The notes under the pieces: model-generated
What the model was told of the DNA's origin: nothing
Databases searched by the model: none
What the model saw: the letters and a program-made list of their open reading frames with translations, nothing else
Program-made: the position numbers and the translations under genes
From: Conidiobolus incongruus B7586
Lineage: Eukaryota > Entomophthoromycota > Entomophthoromycetes > Entomophthorales > Conidiobolaceae
Length of the DNA: 60,358 nucleotides
Direction: 5' to 3'
NCBI GenBank assembly: GCA_000697335.1
Contig: JNEM01012943.1
Span: forward strand, 1 to 60,358
In this document: piece after piece, positions 9,800 to 21,444 of the stretch
Layout of the letters: each line of letters starts with the position of its first letter
Position numbering within the stretch: position 1 is the stretch's first letter

Positions 9800-12764
9800 A
9801 CTTCATACCCATTCTAAAAAACTGTTATGATTTACATACTCTCACTATATTTATATTATAAATTAATAAAATTTTGAAACTTTGAATTTAATATTATAAA
9901 AAACTTTAAAATTTTTAATTCGTTACAAAATTTTAAATTAAGTATTCCTAAACTTGTTTATTTTTTTTCTCTCAATTTAGTTATTATAATTGAAATTATT
10001 TTTATATTATTTAAATATTTTTTTATCATTTTTATAAGCTTAATTTCTATCTTATTATTTATTGGATAAAAATATTTATTATTATTCATCACAATAAATT
10101 TTTGCCCTAAAAATAAGAAATTGAAAATCACTAGCCAATAGAAATTACTAAATTCCAATATAAAATATCAGTTTGGGCAAAATTCCAATGTATACCCAAT
10201 AGTCATTTTCCATATATAATAAATATCCTCTATAATAGTATTTTTTTCAATAATTTTATTTTTCTCAATATAGTAAATCATTTGCCCTCAAAATCATAAT
10301 ATGTGATAGAAAAAATCTTTGATGTTATGATTATTAATATTAGTATTATTATATAATTCTAAATGCTTAAATTTTATCCAATAAAATTTTAAGTATTTGT
10401 TCAATAGTTAAATAAATTTAATTTAAAATTTATCATGCAATATAATATTAAATCGTAATTGTAAATAGTTTGAGTATAAAATTTTTTATTTTTATAAGTT
10501 TTATTAAACAAATTGCAATAATAATTATTAGTAATTATTAATAAAGCTGTTGTTATTAGATAGTTTAGAAATATAAAGCAATAGTTACAATAATTTTTCC
10601 AATTTATTCATTAAACCTAATATATAATATAAGTATTATCATAAAAGTAATATTTTTCATAATTTAATATATTAAATCTTTATATTCTTTTATTATTAAC
10701 GAGCCTGTAACCCTAAATATTTTAATATTATAGTGTCAATTTATTTTGGTTTTAATATTATTATATCAACATATTGGATTGGGATCAAACCATTATACCT
10801 ATTGAGAATAATACTATATTAACGAAATCATATCCTATATAATATGTTGTTATTATTAAATTAATAAGTGACTGGGACAATATCATATTCTTTATTTTTT
10901 AAATATAAATCAATTAAGTTTAAATATTAAGGAAACTATCAAGATTACTTTGATTGAAATTTTATAATTGAAAATCAATAAATTATATAGAATTTTATTA
11001 CAAAACATTGTAATTTTATTATATTCAATATATTTTTTATCAAAATTAATAAAACGTCAATTTGTAATTAATTTTGAATTCATACTTGTTCATTTTTAGT
11101 ATTGTAAAATTGAATGAATTATATTAAATATTTTATAAGTGATAATGATTCAAAAACTAAATAAATAGTTAATATCACAATCAATTATCAAGAATAATAA
11201 GTATGTCAATATAAATAATTTTATATTATACGATTTAAAGAAAAAATAATAGGATGGAGGTTACTCCAATTAAATACTTATGTATTTTAAAATATGTATA
11301 TTGATGAAAAATAAAAATTATATTTTATTTTTTTATAATGCACAATTCAGGGATTTAAAATTATATAATATAAAACTTTGAAATTCATTTAGTTTTTAAT
11401 AATCATGTAAAAATTTAAAAAAATTAATTTATTATATTCAAAGTACTCTTATAAATTAAAAAAAAACGTTTTTTAATTTTAAAATTTATTAAATAAATAT
11501 TACATCATATGAGATATTGGAATTAATATAAATTATTAATATATTATTAAAATGTATAAAAAAGATTTTTATATTAGTGAAAAACTTATAATTTTTAATA
11601 GTTATGTTTTTAATATTTTTTTTATAAAAATTATAATTCAAACAATATTGGATAAAATCCGAATTGAATTTAAAAAAAATTATTTTTCTTGGAATTATAC
11701 TTATTTAAATTTATCATATATAAATATATTCAATTTTGAATTCAAAATACCTAATCATTTGAAGAAATTATAATAAATCAGAAAATTCCTTTGATATGTA
11801 CTTGTTCAAGTAATTGAAATAGAATTGGTTTTGTTTCAATTTACTAACTAATGCGTCAAATTGAAATTACAATTCGAATCATTTGGCAAATGTTATATTA
11901 TGTAAGATTCTCTAATGCTGTCTCAGTGACTGCAGTATCGGAGTCAAAATGTATTCTGCAAGTCAGTGACTTAAACAATGACGCAAGTTCAAGACTAAAC
12001 ATGATTATAAAGTTTGTGAAATTTATCATGGAAATTCATTTAGTGCAAGATCGGATATCCATGTGTTGTTATTAAAATATCAATTAACTACCAAAAGCTT
12101 GTTACAATTATTAAATAGTTGAAAATCCTTAACTCCATAGTTTACAGTTTTAGTATTGAGACCATTTCCATTTACTTTGAATCAACATATAATATCCTTT
12201 GGTTAGATACAAAAGGTATCAAATTGTCATATAATTTTATCTCAATTGAAAAATAATTAAATGATTCTATTTAAATAATATTATCAATAGTGGGTTGAAA
12301 TTCAGAAGAATATGATAGTATATAAGTCATTTTTCCTCTATTTTTATAAGTTCTAGATTAGGCTATTATGAACAATAGTGCTAGATAAATCCTTTAAAGT
12401 TGTACAGCTATGTATTATGATTGAAATTATATCTAATGACTTATCAATTAAATAATTAGAATCAAAACTCATTTTTCGACTAATACTCTAACTCAATGTT
12501 TAAAATTATTAAAAATTAACCTAAAAAAACATAATTATAATAATTGAATAAATTAATGAAATGAAATTGATAATAATAATTTTATTTTTAATTTTTTTCA
12601 ATTATATTGAAAATATAAGCAATAATATATATATATATATATAATTCTAAAAATAATATAAAATAATAATTTATTTAATAAAATAGATAACTTTAAGGGT
12701 AAAGAAAAGATTATCAAAAAATAATATTTTTGATACAAAACTTTGATAGATAAAATTCTATAAA
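9800..12764. other. Long AT-rich spacer with one dispersed repeat
   Basis: Nearly 3 kb without a supported gene. A dispersed repeat copy lies at 10085-10330 (own entry). A 74-codon open frame at 11851-12075 has less biased composition than its surroundings but no recognisable motif, no intron signals and no matching neighbour, so I leave it uncalled. A short TA run lies near 12627-12643. Confidence 0.5.
10085..10330 (-). repeat. Dispersed repeat, copy 1 (inverted relative to copy 2)
   Basis: The minus strand here aligns over about 245 bp with the plus strand at 46371-46617. Shared blocks in the same order: ATCAAAGATTTTTT-like start, TATCACAT, TTTACTATATTGAGAAA, ATGACTATTG, GGAATTTTG and CTATTGGCTAGT. 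By eye identity is around 70 percent. No clear terminal inverted repeats or coding domain, so the class is unknown; an old non-autonomous element or a fragment of a larger one is most likely. Confidence 0.7.
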
Positions 12765-15700
12765 TTACCATGCCAATTTGGCTAATATACTCTTAGGATA
12801 TTTACGTACTAAGAATTTGCGCGTTTCTTCTGTTAAAAGTATAACCATTGCAAAACCGAGGGGGATGAACCAGTATTGGACTTGAATCGGGCGTGTGTTG
12901 AACACATAGTTGAAGAATGGTACATAGATGATGATCAATGCAATACTGAGTGAGGAGATGATGGCAGCTAAAAGGTATGGATTGCGGCCAGGGCCGTAGA
13001 AGGGATTATGCTTGAAGGTCGAGATTTTGCGGACTCTAGATGAAAAGAGATTACCCATGGCTTGCATGACGACTAAACTGACAAAGAAGATGGATTGGCC
13101 AGTGAATGCGTATTCGTTGAGTTGTTCTTGAGATCTGTTCAGATAGCCATCGGTCCAGCTGCTGTAGGTTAAGAGCACTTGGAATGGACTTAAACCAGCA
13201 GCCATTCGCATGTAGGTGAAGTAAGTGATATGAGCATACATAGTTTCCTGAATACCCAAAAATGCATAAGCTTGGATCAAAAGATTGCGATTGGTCAATC
13301 TATCCTTCTTAGGTCTTCTTGGAGCTCTCAATAATAGATCAGATTCGGGCTTCTCGCACATAATAGCCATTGAACTTAAAATATCAGTCAAGACACAGAT
13401 AATAATCATAAAGAAAGGACTGAGGGGGATAGGAGAACCAAGGATAACATTCACCAAAATTGGGACCATTTCTGAGAAACTACCAGCTGGCAATAAGTAC
13501 AAAATAACTTTCTTCAAGTTATCAAATACTAATCTTCCGTTTTCTATAGCGACTAGAATAGAGGCAAAATTGTTGTCCAATAAAACCATGTGCGCAGCTT
13601 CAATAGCTACTTGAGAACCTCCTCCCATAGCGATACCAACGTTAGCATTCTTCAAGGCTGGAGAGTCATTGACACCATCACCAGTTACACCGACAATGTG
13701 GTCTCTGCTCTGAAATTCTTGTACAATCTTCAATTTTTGCTCAGGAGTTGTTCTAGCGAATACAATTTCAGGATATCTGCAGACCTTATCCCAATCCAAA
13801 GTGGTCAATTCATTCAATTCTGGTCCAGTAAGAATGAGGGCACGAGTGGAAGAGTTGTCATCTTTTTCAGAGTGAATACAGATTTGAATTTCAGATTCTG
13901 AAATGGATCTCATTTTGGCAAGATTATCGTGGGAGTGAGCCGTTAAGATACCAATCTGTCTGGCAATGGCCGCTGCTGTTAAGGCAAAATCACCAGTGAC
14001 CATAATAGTTCTAATGCCCGCACGTTTGAATTTTTTAATGACATCTACAATACCTTTACGAGGAGGATCAATAATACCCACTTGGCCAACTACGCAAAGA
14101 TTGTGGACAGTATCCAAAAAGCCCTCGGTGGCAGTATCTGCATGCTTATCGTCATCCAAGAAAGCTCTAGCCAACAAAATCACACGCTGTCCTTGACTAC
14201 TAGCAATCATTTGTTCGTTGATAATGGAATTACGCATCTCTTCAGTTAAAGCAACTTCTTTACCTTCGAAGTCCAACACATAGTTACATTTTGGCAACAG
14301 TATATCGGGAGCTCCCTTGATCATTAAGACACGGTCTTGAGACTTGAAAACGTTAGAGTCAGTTTGGGGTTTGTAAATGGTGAGCATCCATTTGTTCTTA
14401 GAATTGAAGGGGATTTCGCCCAATTTGGTGAATTCTTCCAACTGATTCTGGTTCGGCTTGAAACTCTCTGAAAATCTTAAAATACCAGTATCCGTAGCAT
14501 CCCCATTGACTCTGCGTTCATCAATTGGTAAACCTAAATCGTTGGGATCGAATTGAGCACCATTACAGAGTGAAGAAATAGCAATCAGTTGAAGGAATCT
14601 GGGATCCTGCTTATTATAGAGGTTATCCCATTCGTTGGTGGAGTATTGACGATCGATAATAGAATTGACAACAGTCATCTTATTTTGGGTCAAAGTACCT
14701 GTTTTATCCGAAGCAAGCACATTTACAGACCCTAAAGTTTCTACAGTGTTAAGATTCTTTACCAATACCTTGTTAGCAGCCATTCTTCTGGCAATTAAAG
14801 TCAATGTCAAAGTAACTGCAACTGGAAGACCCGCTGGAGTAAAAGCAACCAGTACAGCGATTACATTGACTAAAATTCCGGAAAGACTCAAGAATGTAGG
14901 ATATGACTTTTTCAACCAAACACCCCATAATAATAATACTATGGCAGAAGATGTGATGGAAATGGAAGCAATAATAAGTACAAATCGGTCAATTTCCTGT
15001 TGCAATAAAGTCTTGGAAAATTTGGTCTGAGAGGATAATTTAGTAATAGTACCCATAACAGTTGAATCGCCGGTTTGGACGACGACGCCTATACCTTGAC
15101 CGTTGGTAGCGAGAGTACCCATGAGGGCAATGTTATTGCTTTCGAGATAGTTATCAGTCGAAGAATCAACAGTGCATTTAACCGGTTCCGATTCACCTGA
15201 TAAAATGGATTTATCCAATTTCAAATCTGAAGTCTGAATAATTCTCAAATCAGCTGGAATTTTATTACCATACTTGATTTGAACGAGATCACCTATCACT
15301 AGCTCTGAAGCTGGAATCACCTTGCTAGTACCGTCTCGGATCACTATGGCGGTGGCTGGCAACATCCCCTTGATACTATCCATAATCTTACTGGAACAAT
15401 AATCCTGGTAAGCATTGAAGCCAATCTGAATCAAAATGACAATCAACAATAAGACGCCTAATCCAACGTTGGTAGGGTCCCTGTTTTCACCGCCGAGGGG
15501 TTCATAAGCGAGGAAAGAAATAATGGCAGAAATCCATAGCAATATACCAAAGCCTCCAAAGGTATACTCAATAAACTTGCTAAAACGGTTGGAAGGAGGA
15601 GGAGATATGGTATTCTTGCCAGACTTTTGCAAAATGGTATCGGCATAATTGCGAGTTAAACCATGCGCCAAATCAGTATTAAACCTGACCTTAATTTCAT

Positions 15701-15869
15701 CTATGGTGAGCTGATGATGATCTGCCTGAGTGTAATCTTTATCATATTTATTTTTAGACTTGGTTTTACTCTTATCCCCAATGACAATGGATAGTGTACG
15801 AAATTCTACAGTTAAATTTAAGTTACTGCGAGAGCGACTTCTTCGAGACATATTAGTAAAAAAGCCCAT
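12765..15869 (-). CDS. P-type cation ATPase, Na+/K+-ATPase-like (IIC/ACU-type)
   Basis: Single exon, 1034 aa. N-terminal Ser/Arg-rich tail, then the type II layout: cation-ATPase N domain (about 50-125), actuator loop with SGES (224-227), M4 with PAGLP (345-349), phosphorylation site DKTGT (D388), nucleotide loop with KGAPD (518-522), DPPR (601-604), MVTGD (623-627), hinge TGDGVNDSP (729-737), and C-terminal spans to residue 1034. Overall it most resembles animal Na+/K+-ATPase alpha (FGGFGILLWISA, EIPFNSKNKW), but the M4 glutamate of PEGL is Ala here and M5 reads YLLPAGSFSE rather than the TSNIPE of sodium pumps. These are ion-site positions, so transport selectivity cannot be assumed; fungal ACU-type alkali-cation pumps are a plausible relative. 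A paralogue lies at 24617-27718. Confidence 0.9.
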   Translation of the reverse strand: MGFFTNMSRRSRSRSNLNLTVEFRTLSIVIGDKSKTKSKNKYDKDYTQADHHQLTIDEIKVRFNTDLAHGLTRNYADTILQKSGKNTISPPPSNRFSKFIEYTFGGFGILLWISAIISFLAYEPLGGENRDPTNVGLGVLLLIVILIQIGFNAYQDYCSSKIMDSIKGMLPATAIVIRDGTSKVIPASELVIGDLVQIKYGNKIPADLRIIQTSDLKLDKSILSGESEPVKCTVDSSTDNYLESNNIALMGTLATNGQGIGVVVQTGDSTVMGTITKLSSQTKFSKTLLQQEIDRFVLIIASISITSSAIVLLLWGVWLKKSYPTFLSLSGILVNVIAVLVAFTPAGLPVAVTLTLTLIARRMAANKVLVKNLNTVETLGSVNVLASDKTGTLTQNKMTVVNSIIDRQYSTNEWDNLYNKQDPRFLQLIAISSLCNGAQFDPNDLGLPIDERRVNGDATDTGILRFSESFKPNQNQLEEFTKLGEIPFNSKNKWMLTIYKPQTDSNVFKSQDRVLMIKGAPDILLPKCNYVLDFEGKEVALTEEMRNSIINEQMIASSQGQRVILLARAFLDDDKHADTATEGFLDTVHNLCVVGQVGIIDPPRKGIVDVIKKFKRAGIRTIMVTGDFALTAAAIARQIGILTAHSHDNLAKMRSISESEIQICIHSEKDDNSSTRALILTGPELNELTTLDWDKVCRYPEIVFARTTPEQKLKIVQEFQSRDHIVGVTGDGVNDSPALKNANVGIAMGGGSQVAIEAAHMVLLDNNFASILVAIENGRLVFDNLKKVILYLLPAGSFSEMVPILVNVILGSPIPLSPFFMIIICVLTDILSSMAIMCEKPESDLLLRAPRRPKKDRLTNRNLLIQAYAFLGIQETMYAHITYFTYMRMAAGLSPFQVLLTYSSWTDGYLNRSQEQLNEYAFTGQSIFFVSLVVMQAMGNLFSSRVRKISTFKHNPFYGPGRNPYLLAAIISSLSIALIIIYVPFFNYVFNTRPIQVQYWFIPLGFAMVILLTEETRKFLVRKYPKSILAKLAW

Positions 15870-18800
15870 TTTAAATGATGATTAAATATTAGTATATTTA
15901 ATTAGTCAAAAATGCAAGAATCCTTTTCTAGAGGAAAAGGAATTAAATTAAATTTTAATAATTATTATTAAAAATACAGATGAAGGATTAATTAATATTT
16001 ATAGAATATGGTTAATAATTATTAATTTAAATGAAGGTTAGTTCAAATGAGAAGTGATACAATTTCAAACCATGAAGTAGTTGAAACCTCACTAGCTTCC
16101 ATATCTTGTATTCTTTCTAACCAATCACATTTCGCTGTCACAATTAAATTTTTGATCTGAAATTCAGGTGGTATTGAATAAAATATGTAGGAAAAGAATA
16201 AATAGTACCAAATACTTCGAGAAAATAATCAAGTATCATTGGTTATTAGTTTAAAAATTTATATATATATATAATTTTAGTCAATTGAATACTATAATAC
16301 ATAGTTTAGCTAAAAATGTATTAGATCATTGACTATATAATACATTCTGTTTTATTGTCTCTAATTGATACATGTAGATATACATCATAACAACTTATAA
16401 AATTAACTATTAATTAATATTAATATATTTATAAAAACCCTTTTTCAATGGATGCAAAATTTAATTTACAATTAATATTTTAAAAAATCAATTTTAATAA
16501 AACTTAATAATTAAATTAACCTAATTTAGTCACATTATGAATTATTTAATAAAAATATCTTGTACTGAATCAATTATAACAAACATTTTAACCCAATGTA
16601 ATGATATTTAATCTAAATTGGATATAAAGAACACTCACTATTCAGATTAAAAATTAATGCTATTGATCAAATATAAATCAATTCCTCATTACTCAAAAGG
16701 ACTCCTTTAATTATTATTTTAAGTCATTAATAACTTGAAAAACTATTCACCCATACAAAGTTAAACTTACATATTTTTATTGCCCCTTGATTATAAGGAA
16801 AAAAATTAAATTTTCAAGTAATAATTCCCGCATTAATATTTATACGCTACGCTATCAAGATACACGAGGTAGCAATCCCCACATATTTTGTGATTCATAA
16901 ATGGGAAAATAATTAATTTTATAAATTGGTTTTTCTGAGATATTGAAGTTAACTATGATTTATTCAATTTTCAAATTTTCATCTAGTTTATATATTTATT
17001 ATTAAATTTGTAGAGAATAAAAATATTCAAATCCTAGTTAATTGGGATTTGTTCAATTTTGAATCTTTACACTTAAATTACACTCTTGGGCGGTTTAATT
17101 CAACAGCTAACATCAATTAACCCTTTTTCTATAATCATTAACTCTGCTAAGTTTACAGTTTTATGTAAATTTTAAATTGACTAGTTTTACAATTTACCAA
17201 TATTTTTTAAATGGTTTAATGTCAATTGATAACTTTGATAGATTTAACAGTATTGATGGATGGATTGAAAATAATTGATGCAATTTTATTAGAATTGAAA
17301 TGTTGAATTAACTTAATATTGAAAAATTTAATTATCGTATATTATACATATATTTTAAGCATTTTGATAATTAGATCTAGAATTTATGCATATTATGATC
17401 ATATAAAAATCTATTCTTAAAATTTTTAAAAAAAATCGAGTATTTTTAATCCCTTTATCTTACAAATTCATTAACTGGAAAAATAATTAATTTTTGTACA
17501 TACTCACACTAATAAATTTATCACATTTAAAATTTGTCATATTTTCTTCTTGTGACTTTTTTAGTGAGTTTTTAAACTAGCAATTTTTCATAGATTTTAT
17601 TATGTAAAAATTCCCCTATTTTAGTAGTTATTATCTGTAAAGGCTAATAAGTTAATCAATGATAGATTGAAATTAATCCTTATAGATTAAAAGCTCTTAA
17701 AATTAACTATAGTAGTAATTAATTAAGAAATATCTTAATGTTAATGAAAAAAAGATTATTTCAAATTTTTATTCATCTTAGCATTTTTGTTAATTTATTT
17801 TATTATCTTAATATCATATACAAATCTATAATACCTTTACATAAGTATTGAATTTATTTGATAAAGATATTTATTTGCAATTCAATTTCAAATTTGCAAA
17901 GCCAGAGATAAAATAATTCATTATCTCTTGATTTTAAAAAGTTTTTTCAATATTGTTATATTCACACTCTCATATTTTCAATTTTTTAATATTGAATAAA
18001 CCACATATCACTTGAATAATATTAGTTAGTCTTAAATTACCACTAATAACTAACTATATATGTTGTAAAACTCCTTTATTTACATAGGTTTCAGGATGGC
18101 TAAGATCATTTTTTGGGTTAATGTTGTGTGAAGTCATTCTATTGAAGAGATAATATTGTCAATTCTTTTGTATGTGGGCTTGATTAAATATCAAATATGA
18201 ATAAAAAAACCAAAAAAGATGTCCTTTATTGTTCAAAATATAAAAATTGCTTTTATATTACAATTACAGACTACTAAAATATCAGATGCTATTTATCAAT
18301 GCATCATCTATTAACATGAACATGTTTGACTGTATGACTCATAAACACAACAATATAAATTTAATAATTTTTTGAATAATTTTGTAGATAAAAGTTTTAT
18401 TGAAATTAAGAGTATTTTTGATTAAATATATTGTCCCAAAATTAATTTCCATAAGATAAAATCAGATTTCTAAATTTGGATATTAAGCAAATTTTGTAAA
18501 ATTTGAAATTATGAATTAAGTTGAGGGTTTTTTACCTTTAATTAAAATTAATGTGTACTTTAGATAAACAAATTAATGTTAACAATTTTTAATGTTTATA
18601 ACTAATAATAGTATATATTTTCTCCTCTATATATAATTTATTGTATAACCAACTTTTTGATTTGATACTCAAAGATTATAATATCAAATGAAAATATAGC
18701 AGTCTATATAATATTACCAATATATTTAGATTCTTTAATAAATTAATTTCAACTAATTAGAATAGAAATTCAATATTTAAAAATCACTAAAAGTTTCAAA

Positions 18801-19146
18801 AATATTAGGGATATAAAGCATATTTTTAAGCTATTAGTAATTATTTGCCATTTCAATCTACTTAATAAAAATAGTTATAATATTTTTTTTATTAACATTT
18901 ACTAGAATAGTATTTATTAAAATAGTATTTATTAAAATATTATAATTTTAATCTTGTTTTGAATAGATATTGAATCAATTGAAAATAATGTTTTTGAATT
19001 ATTATTTAGAGATATTAATATGATAATGAATTAAATTATATTATACAAAAAGTATAACTGAGGATCAATACAAAAAAAGGGTCTAAAATTTAATAAAAAT
19101 GTAAATTCTCAAAAATTATCATCCTGGGATTTTTAAGTGAAATATC
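15870..19146. other. Long AT-rich spacer upstream of the first ATPase
   Basis: More than 3 kb with no supported gene. At 16043-16200 on the minus strand an open stretch without a start codon (own entry) looks more protein-like than its surroundings. At about 18903-18938 a unit of about 16 bp built on AATAGTATTTATTAA is repeated in tandem. Nothing else stands out. Confidence 0.5.
16043..16200 (-). other. Orphan protein-like frame fragment
   Basis: On the minus strand an open frame without a Met ends at a TGA (16045-16043). Its last 40 or so codons have balanced, protein-like composition (SIPPEFQIKN, then CDWLERIQDMEASEV) instead of the Lys/Asn/Ile-rich junk typical of this DNA. A splice-acceptor-like TTTCAG lies inside it. 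It may be a last exon whose upstream exons I cannot find, or a gene remnant. No family recognised. Confidence 0.25.
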
Positions 19147-19226
19147 CTACCAAACCTAATTGAATTATCCATCTAGAGATTATAACTTTTATTAGTCTCT
19201 TGCTCTACCAATTAAACCATTTACAG
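19147..19226 (-). pseudogene. tRNA-Ile-like relic, possibly with an intron
   Basis: Minus strand: an A-box-like D arm (TGGTTTAATTGGTAGAGC), a perfectly pairing anticodon stem AGAGA/TCTCT and the loop CTAATAA, which is exactly the canonical loop of tRNA-Ile(AAU), followed by about 9 extra nt where tRNA introns sit. The T loop reads TTCAATT, and the T and acceptor stems pair poorly. Best read as a decayed, intron-bearing tRNA-Ile gene; chance similarity is possible. Confidence 0.35.
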
Positions 19227-19731
19227 TTGAAAAATCTCTTAATAAAATTAATCCATTTTGAGAATAATATATTATATTATATTATATTTTGACCTTTATA
19301 AACAAATAAAAATATATTAAATTAAAATTAAATTAATGAATAAATAATATTTATATGATTATATAATATTTGTAAATTTAATTAATTTTCATTTTAATAT
19401 TATTTCTTTCATAATTCTATTAATATAAAACTGATTAATTTCATAATATTTTAATATATATTTTGAAGAATGATAATGTTTTAACAAATATTATATATTA
19501 ATTTGTAATAAAATTTAAATAAATTATATAAAATAATAATAATATTGATAATATGGTAAATAATAAAAGAATAAATAATAGAATTTAAAAATATGATAAA
19601 AAATAAATAAAAATATGTATATAGAAAAGATTTATTGTAATATAATAAGAATATTGAACCATTGTTGAGAAATTAATCAAAAATTAATAAAATATTTAAA
19701 TATGAATACCTTTTGTGAAAATTAAAATTAA

Positions 19732-19803
19732 AGCAGCGTAGCGCAGAGGAAGCGCGCGGGGCTCATAACCCCGAGGTCGGAGGATCGAAACCTCTCGCTG
19801 CTA
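19732..19803 (+). tRNA. Initiator tRNA-Met (CAT)
   Basis: A 72-nt tRNA with all stems paired: acceptor AGCAGCG/CGCTGCT (A1:U72, the initiator hallmark), three G:C pairs in the anticodon stem (GGGGCTCATAACCCC), anticodon CAT, and the T arm GAGGATCGAAACCTC carrying the ATCGAAA loop of eukaryotic initiators rather than TTCGAAT. A T-rich Pol III terminator follows directly (TTTTTATTTTTT). No intron. It supplies the methionine for translation start and is the only intact tRNA gene I find in the window. Confidence 0.97.
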
Positions 19804-20766
19804 TTTTTATTTTTTGAAAATTATTTTGTTTCTCTTATAAATTGAAATCATTTTAATAATTTTTTTTATTAATATTATTTATATATCACTCTAATTTACA
19901 AAATATAATTATACTATCATTTTTCAATTTTTTGAAACTTTGTTTTTTAATACTTTTTTCATTCACATTATGATTATTCATTTAAAATAGTTTATAGTTT
20001 AAATATAAAGTTTGTAAAGCTATATTATCATAAGATTGAAAAAATTCAGAAATGTAATGAAAAATAATTGTACAAATGGTAGTTTTGCTTAGTTAAATTT
20101 AACAGTTCTTAATTTTATATTTCAGTTAATCTGCAAAATAAAATCCTCATATATTATTAATATTTAACATTCAAGAAACATTTTCATATTTAGACTTGAA
20201 TATTTTGACAATTCAAAACCCCTTTCAGATTCATTTGTATAAAAATTAATATTTAAATAGATGAATAAATACTAAAAATATATTATTAATTAATGATTTG
20301 AACCAATCACACAATTATAACTATTTGAAAAAGATGCCATCATAACAGCTCTAGATCATCTTTATTTTGATTATTCTATTAATAGCTAACTAAAATTTAT
20401 ATGAATAATCATTGACATCATATTTTGAAATACACTATTATAATCTCAAACTATATAAAAATAGAATTTTTCTTTTATAAGTTAGATTAAATAAATATTA
20501 TTAATATTGGGTAATGTTAATATATTTTTCAAATTATTAAAATTTAATAAAGTAAATTAGGTACATTTTAAGTTATCTAGTTTTAAAGTTATATTCACCA
20601 GTTAATAGAAACTCAAAGTTATAATATATAAAATTAATATAGTTGAAGTATTTGTCAAGATGATATTGCTTTAGTTTTTATATAGTCTTAATCGCTTATT
20701 ATATAATAAATATCATTCATGTTACATGTTAGTTAATAATTATAAGAAAAATAAAGTATCGTTCGT
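19804..20766. other. AT-rich spacer
   Basis: Spacer between the initiator tRNA and the end of the secreted-protein gene. It starts with the Pol III terminator T runs. Nothing else recognised. Confidence 0.5.
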
Positions 20767-21381
20767 TTAAGGGTAAGGGTAAGTGATATAGTTGGATGGG
20801 ACATTACCCCAAGTAGCTCCCTGGATGCCTGTGTAAGATTGGGATTGAGTATACATGTTAGATGCACCTCCCTGAGCAACTTGTTGGTTTGCATAATTAG
20901 AGCCAGCCAAGCCAGTGGTTTGCGAGTAACTTGTTACAGTCGACCCATAATTTCCAGTGGCGCTCTGGTTGGTTACTGAACCACCATTGTCACTCGTCTG
21001 TCCAGAAGTATAAGTTTGGGGACTATTAAAACCTGTAATGCCAGAAAATTGATTAGTAGTTACTTGATTGGAGTTGAATCCACCGGTGGTAGTTGTAGTT
21101 CCTTGAGATGTTGAGCCATAAGTGGTCAGACTATTACCGAAATTGGAGTTGGTTGATATATAATTCGAGTTTTCATAGCTTGAACTTCCCGAATTCATAT
21201 TTACAGTTTGCATGGTAACACCCCAATTACTCGAAGTGCTCACGGGATTTGATGAAGTTGTGGTTGTAGATCTTCGTTCAAGGACATAACCTTGAACCAA
21301 TGGTAAGAGTACCAAACCAACTATTGCTTGACTGACTATCATCTTAAAAATAACAATAATAATAAACTTGTTAACAATCAA
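20767..21381 (-). CDS. Secreted low-complexity Ser/Thr/Gly/Asn-rich protein
   Basis: Single exon, up to 204 aa. The first ATG (21381) gives a hydrophobic start; a second ATG at 21342 begins a cleaner signal peptide, MIVSQAIVGLVLLPLVQG, with likely cleavage near VQG-YV, giving 191 aa. The mature part is almost entirely Ser, Thr, Gly, Asn, Gln and Tyr without cysteines, ending in NYITYPYP. Such composition fits a cell-wall or extracellular matrix protein, probably O-glycosylated; no catalytic domain is present. No GPI signal is visible at the C-terminus. A TATA-like box (TATATAAAAG, 21435-21444) sits upstream of both starts, favouring the first ATG by position. Function is unknown. Confidence 0.75.
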   Translation of the reverse strand: MIVNKFIIIVIFKMIVSQAIVGLVLLPLVQGYVLERRSTTTTSSNPVSTSSNWGVTMQTVNMNSGSSSYENSNYISTNSNFGNSLTTYGSTSQGTTTTTGGFNSNQVTTNQFSGITGFNSPQTYTSGQTSDNGGSVTNQSATGNYGSTVTSYSQTTGLAGSNYANQQVAQGGASNMYTQSQSYTGIQGATWGNVPSNYITYPYP

Positions 21382-21434
21382 AAATAATTATATTAATATT
21401 AATATTCCAATTTTTAAGATTTAGCCATCTCTCT

Positions 21435-21444
21435 CTTTTATATA
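21435..21444 (-). promoter_or_regulatory. TATA-like box of the secreted-protein gene
   Basis: TATATAAAAG on the minus strand, 54 bp upstream of the first ATG and 93 bp upstream of the second. The G-ended form is rarer in this AT-rich DNA than plain TA runs, which gives it some weight. Confidence 0.4.

Noticed and set aside
11552-12075. Two small open frames in the spacer before the first ATPase
   Set aside because: The first is Ile/Asn/Lys/Phe-rich chance sequence. The second is better balanced but has no motif, promoter, splice signal or homologue that I can name.
13285-15646. Several open frames opposite or overlapping the first P-type ATPase
   Set aside because: They are antisense or shifted shadows of a well-supported 1034-aa frame and have no independent motifs.
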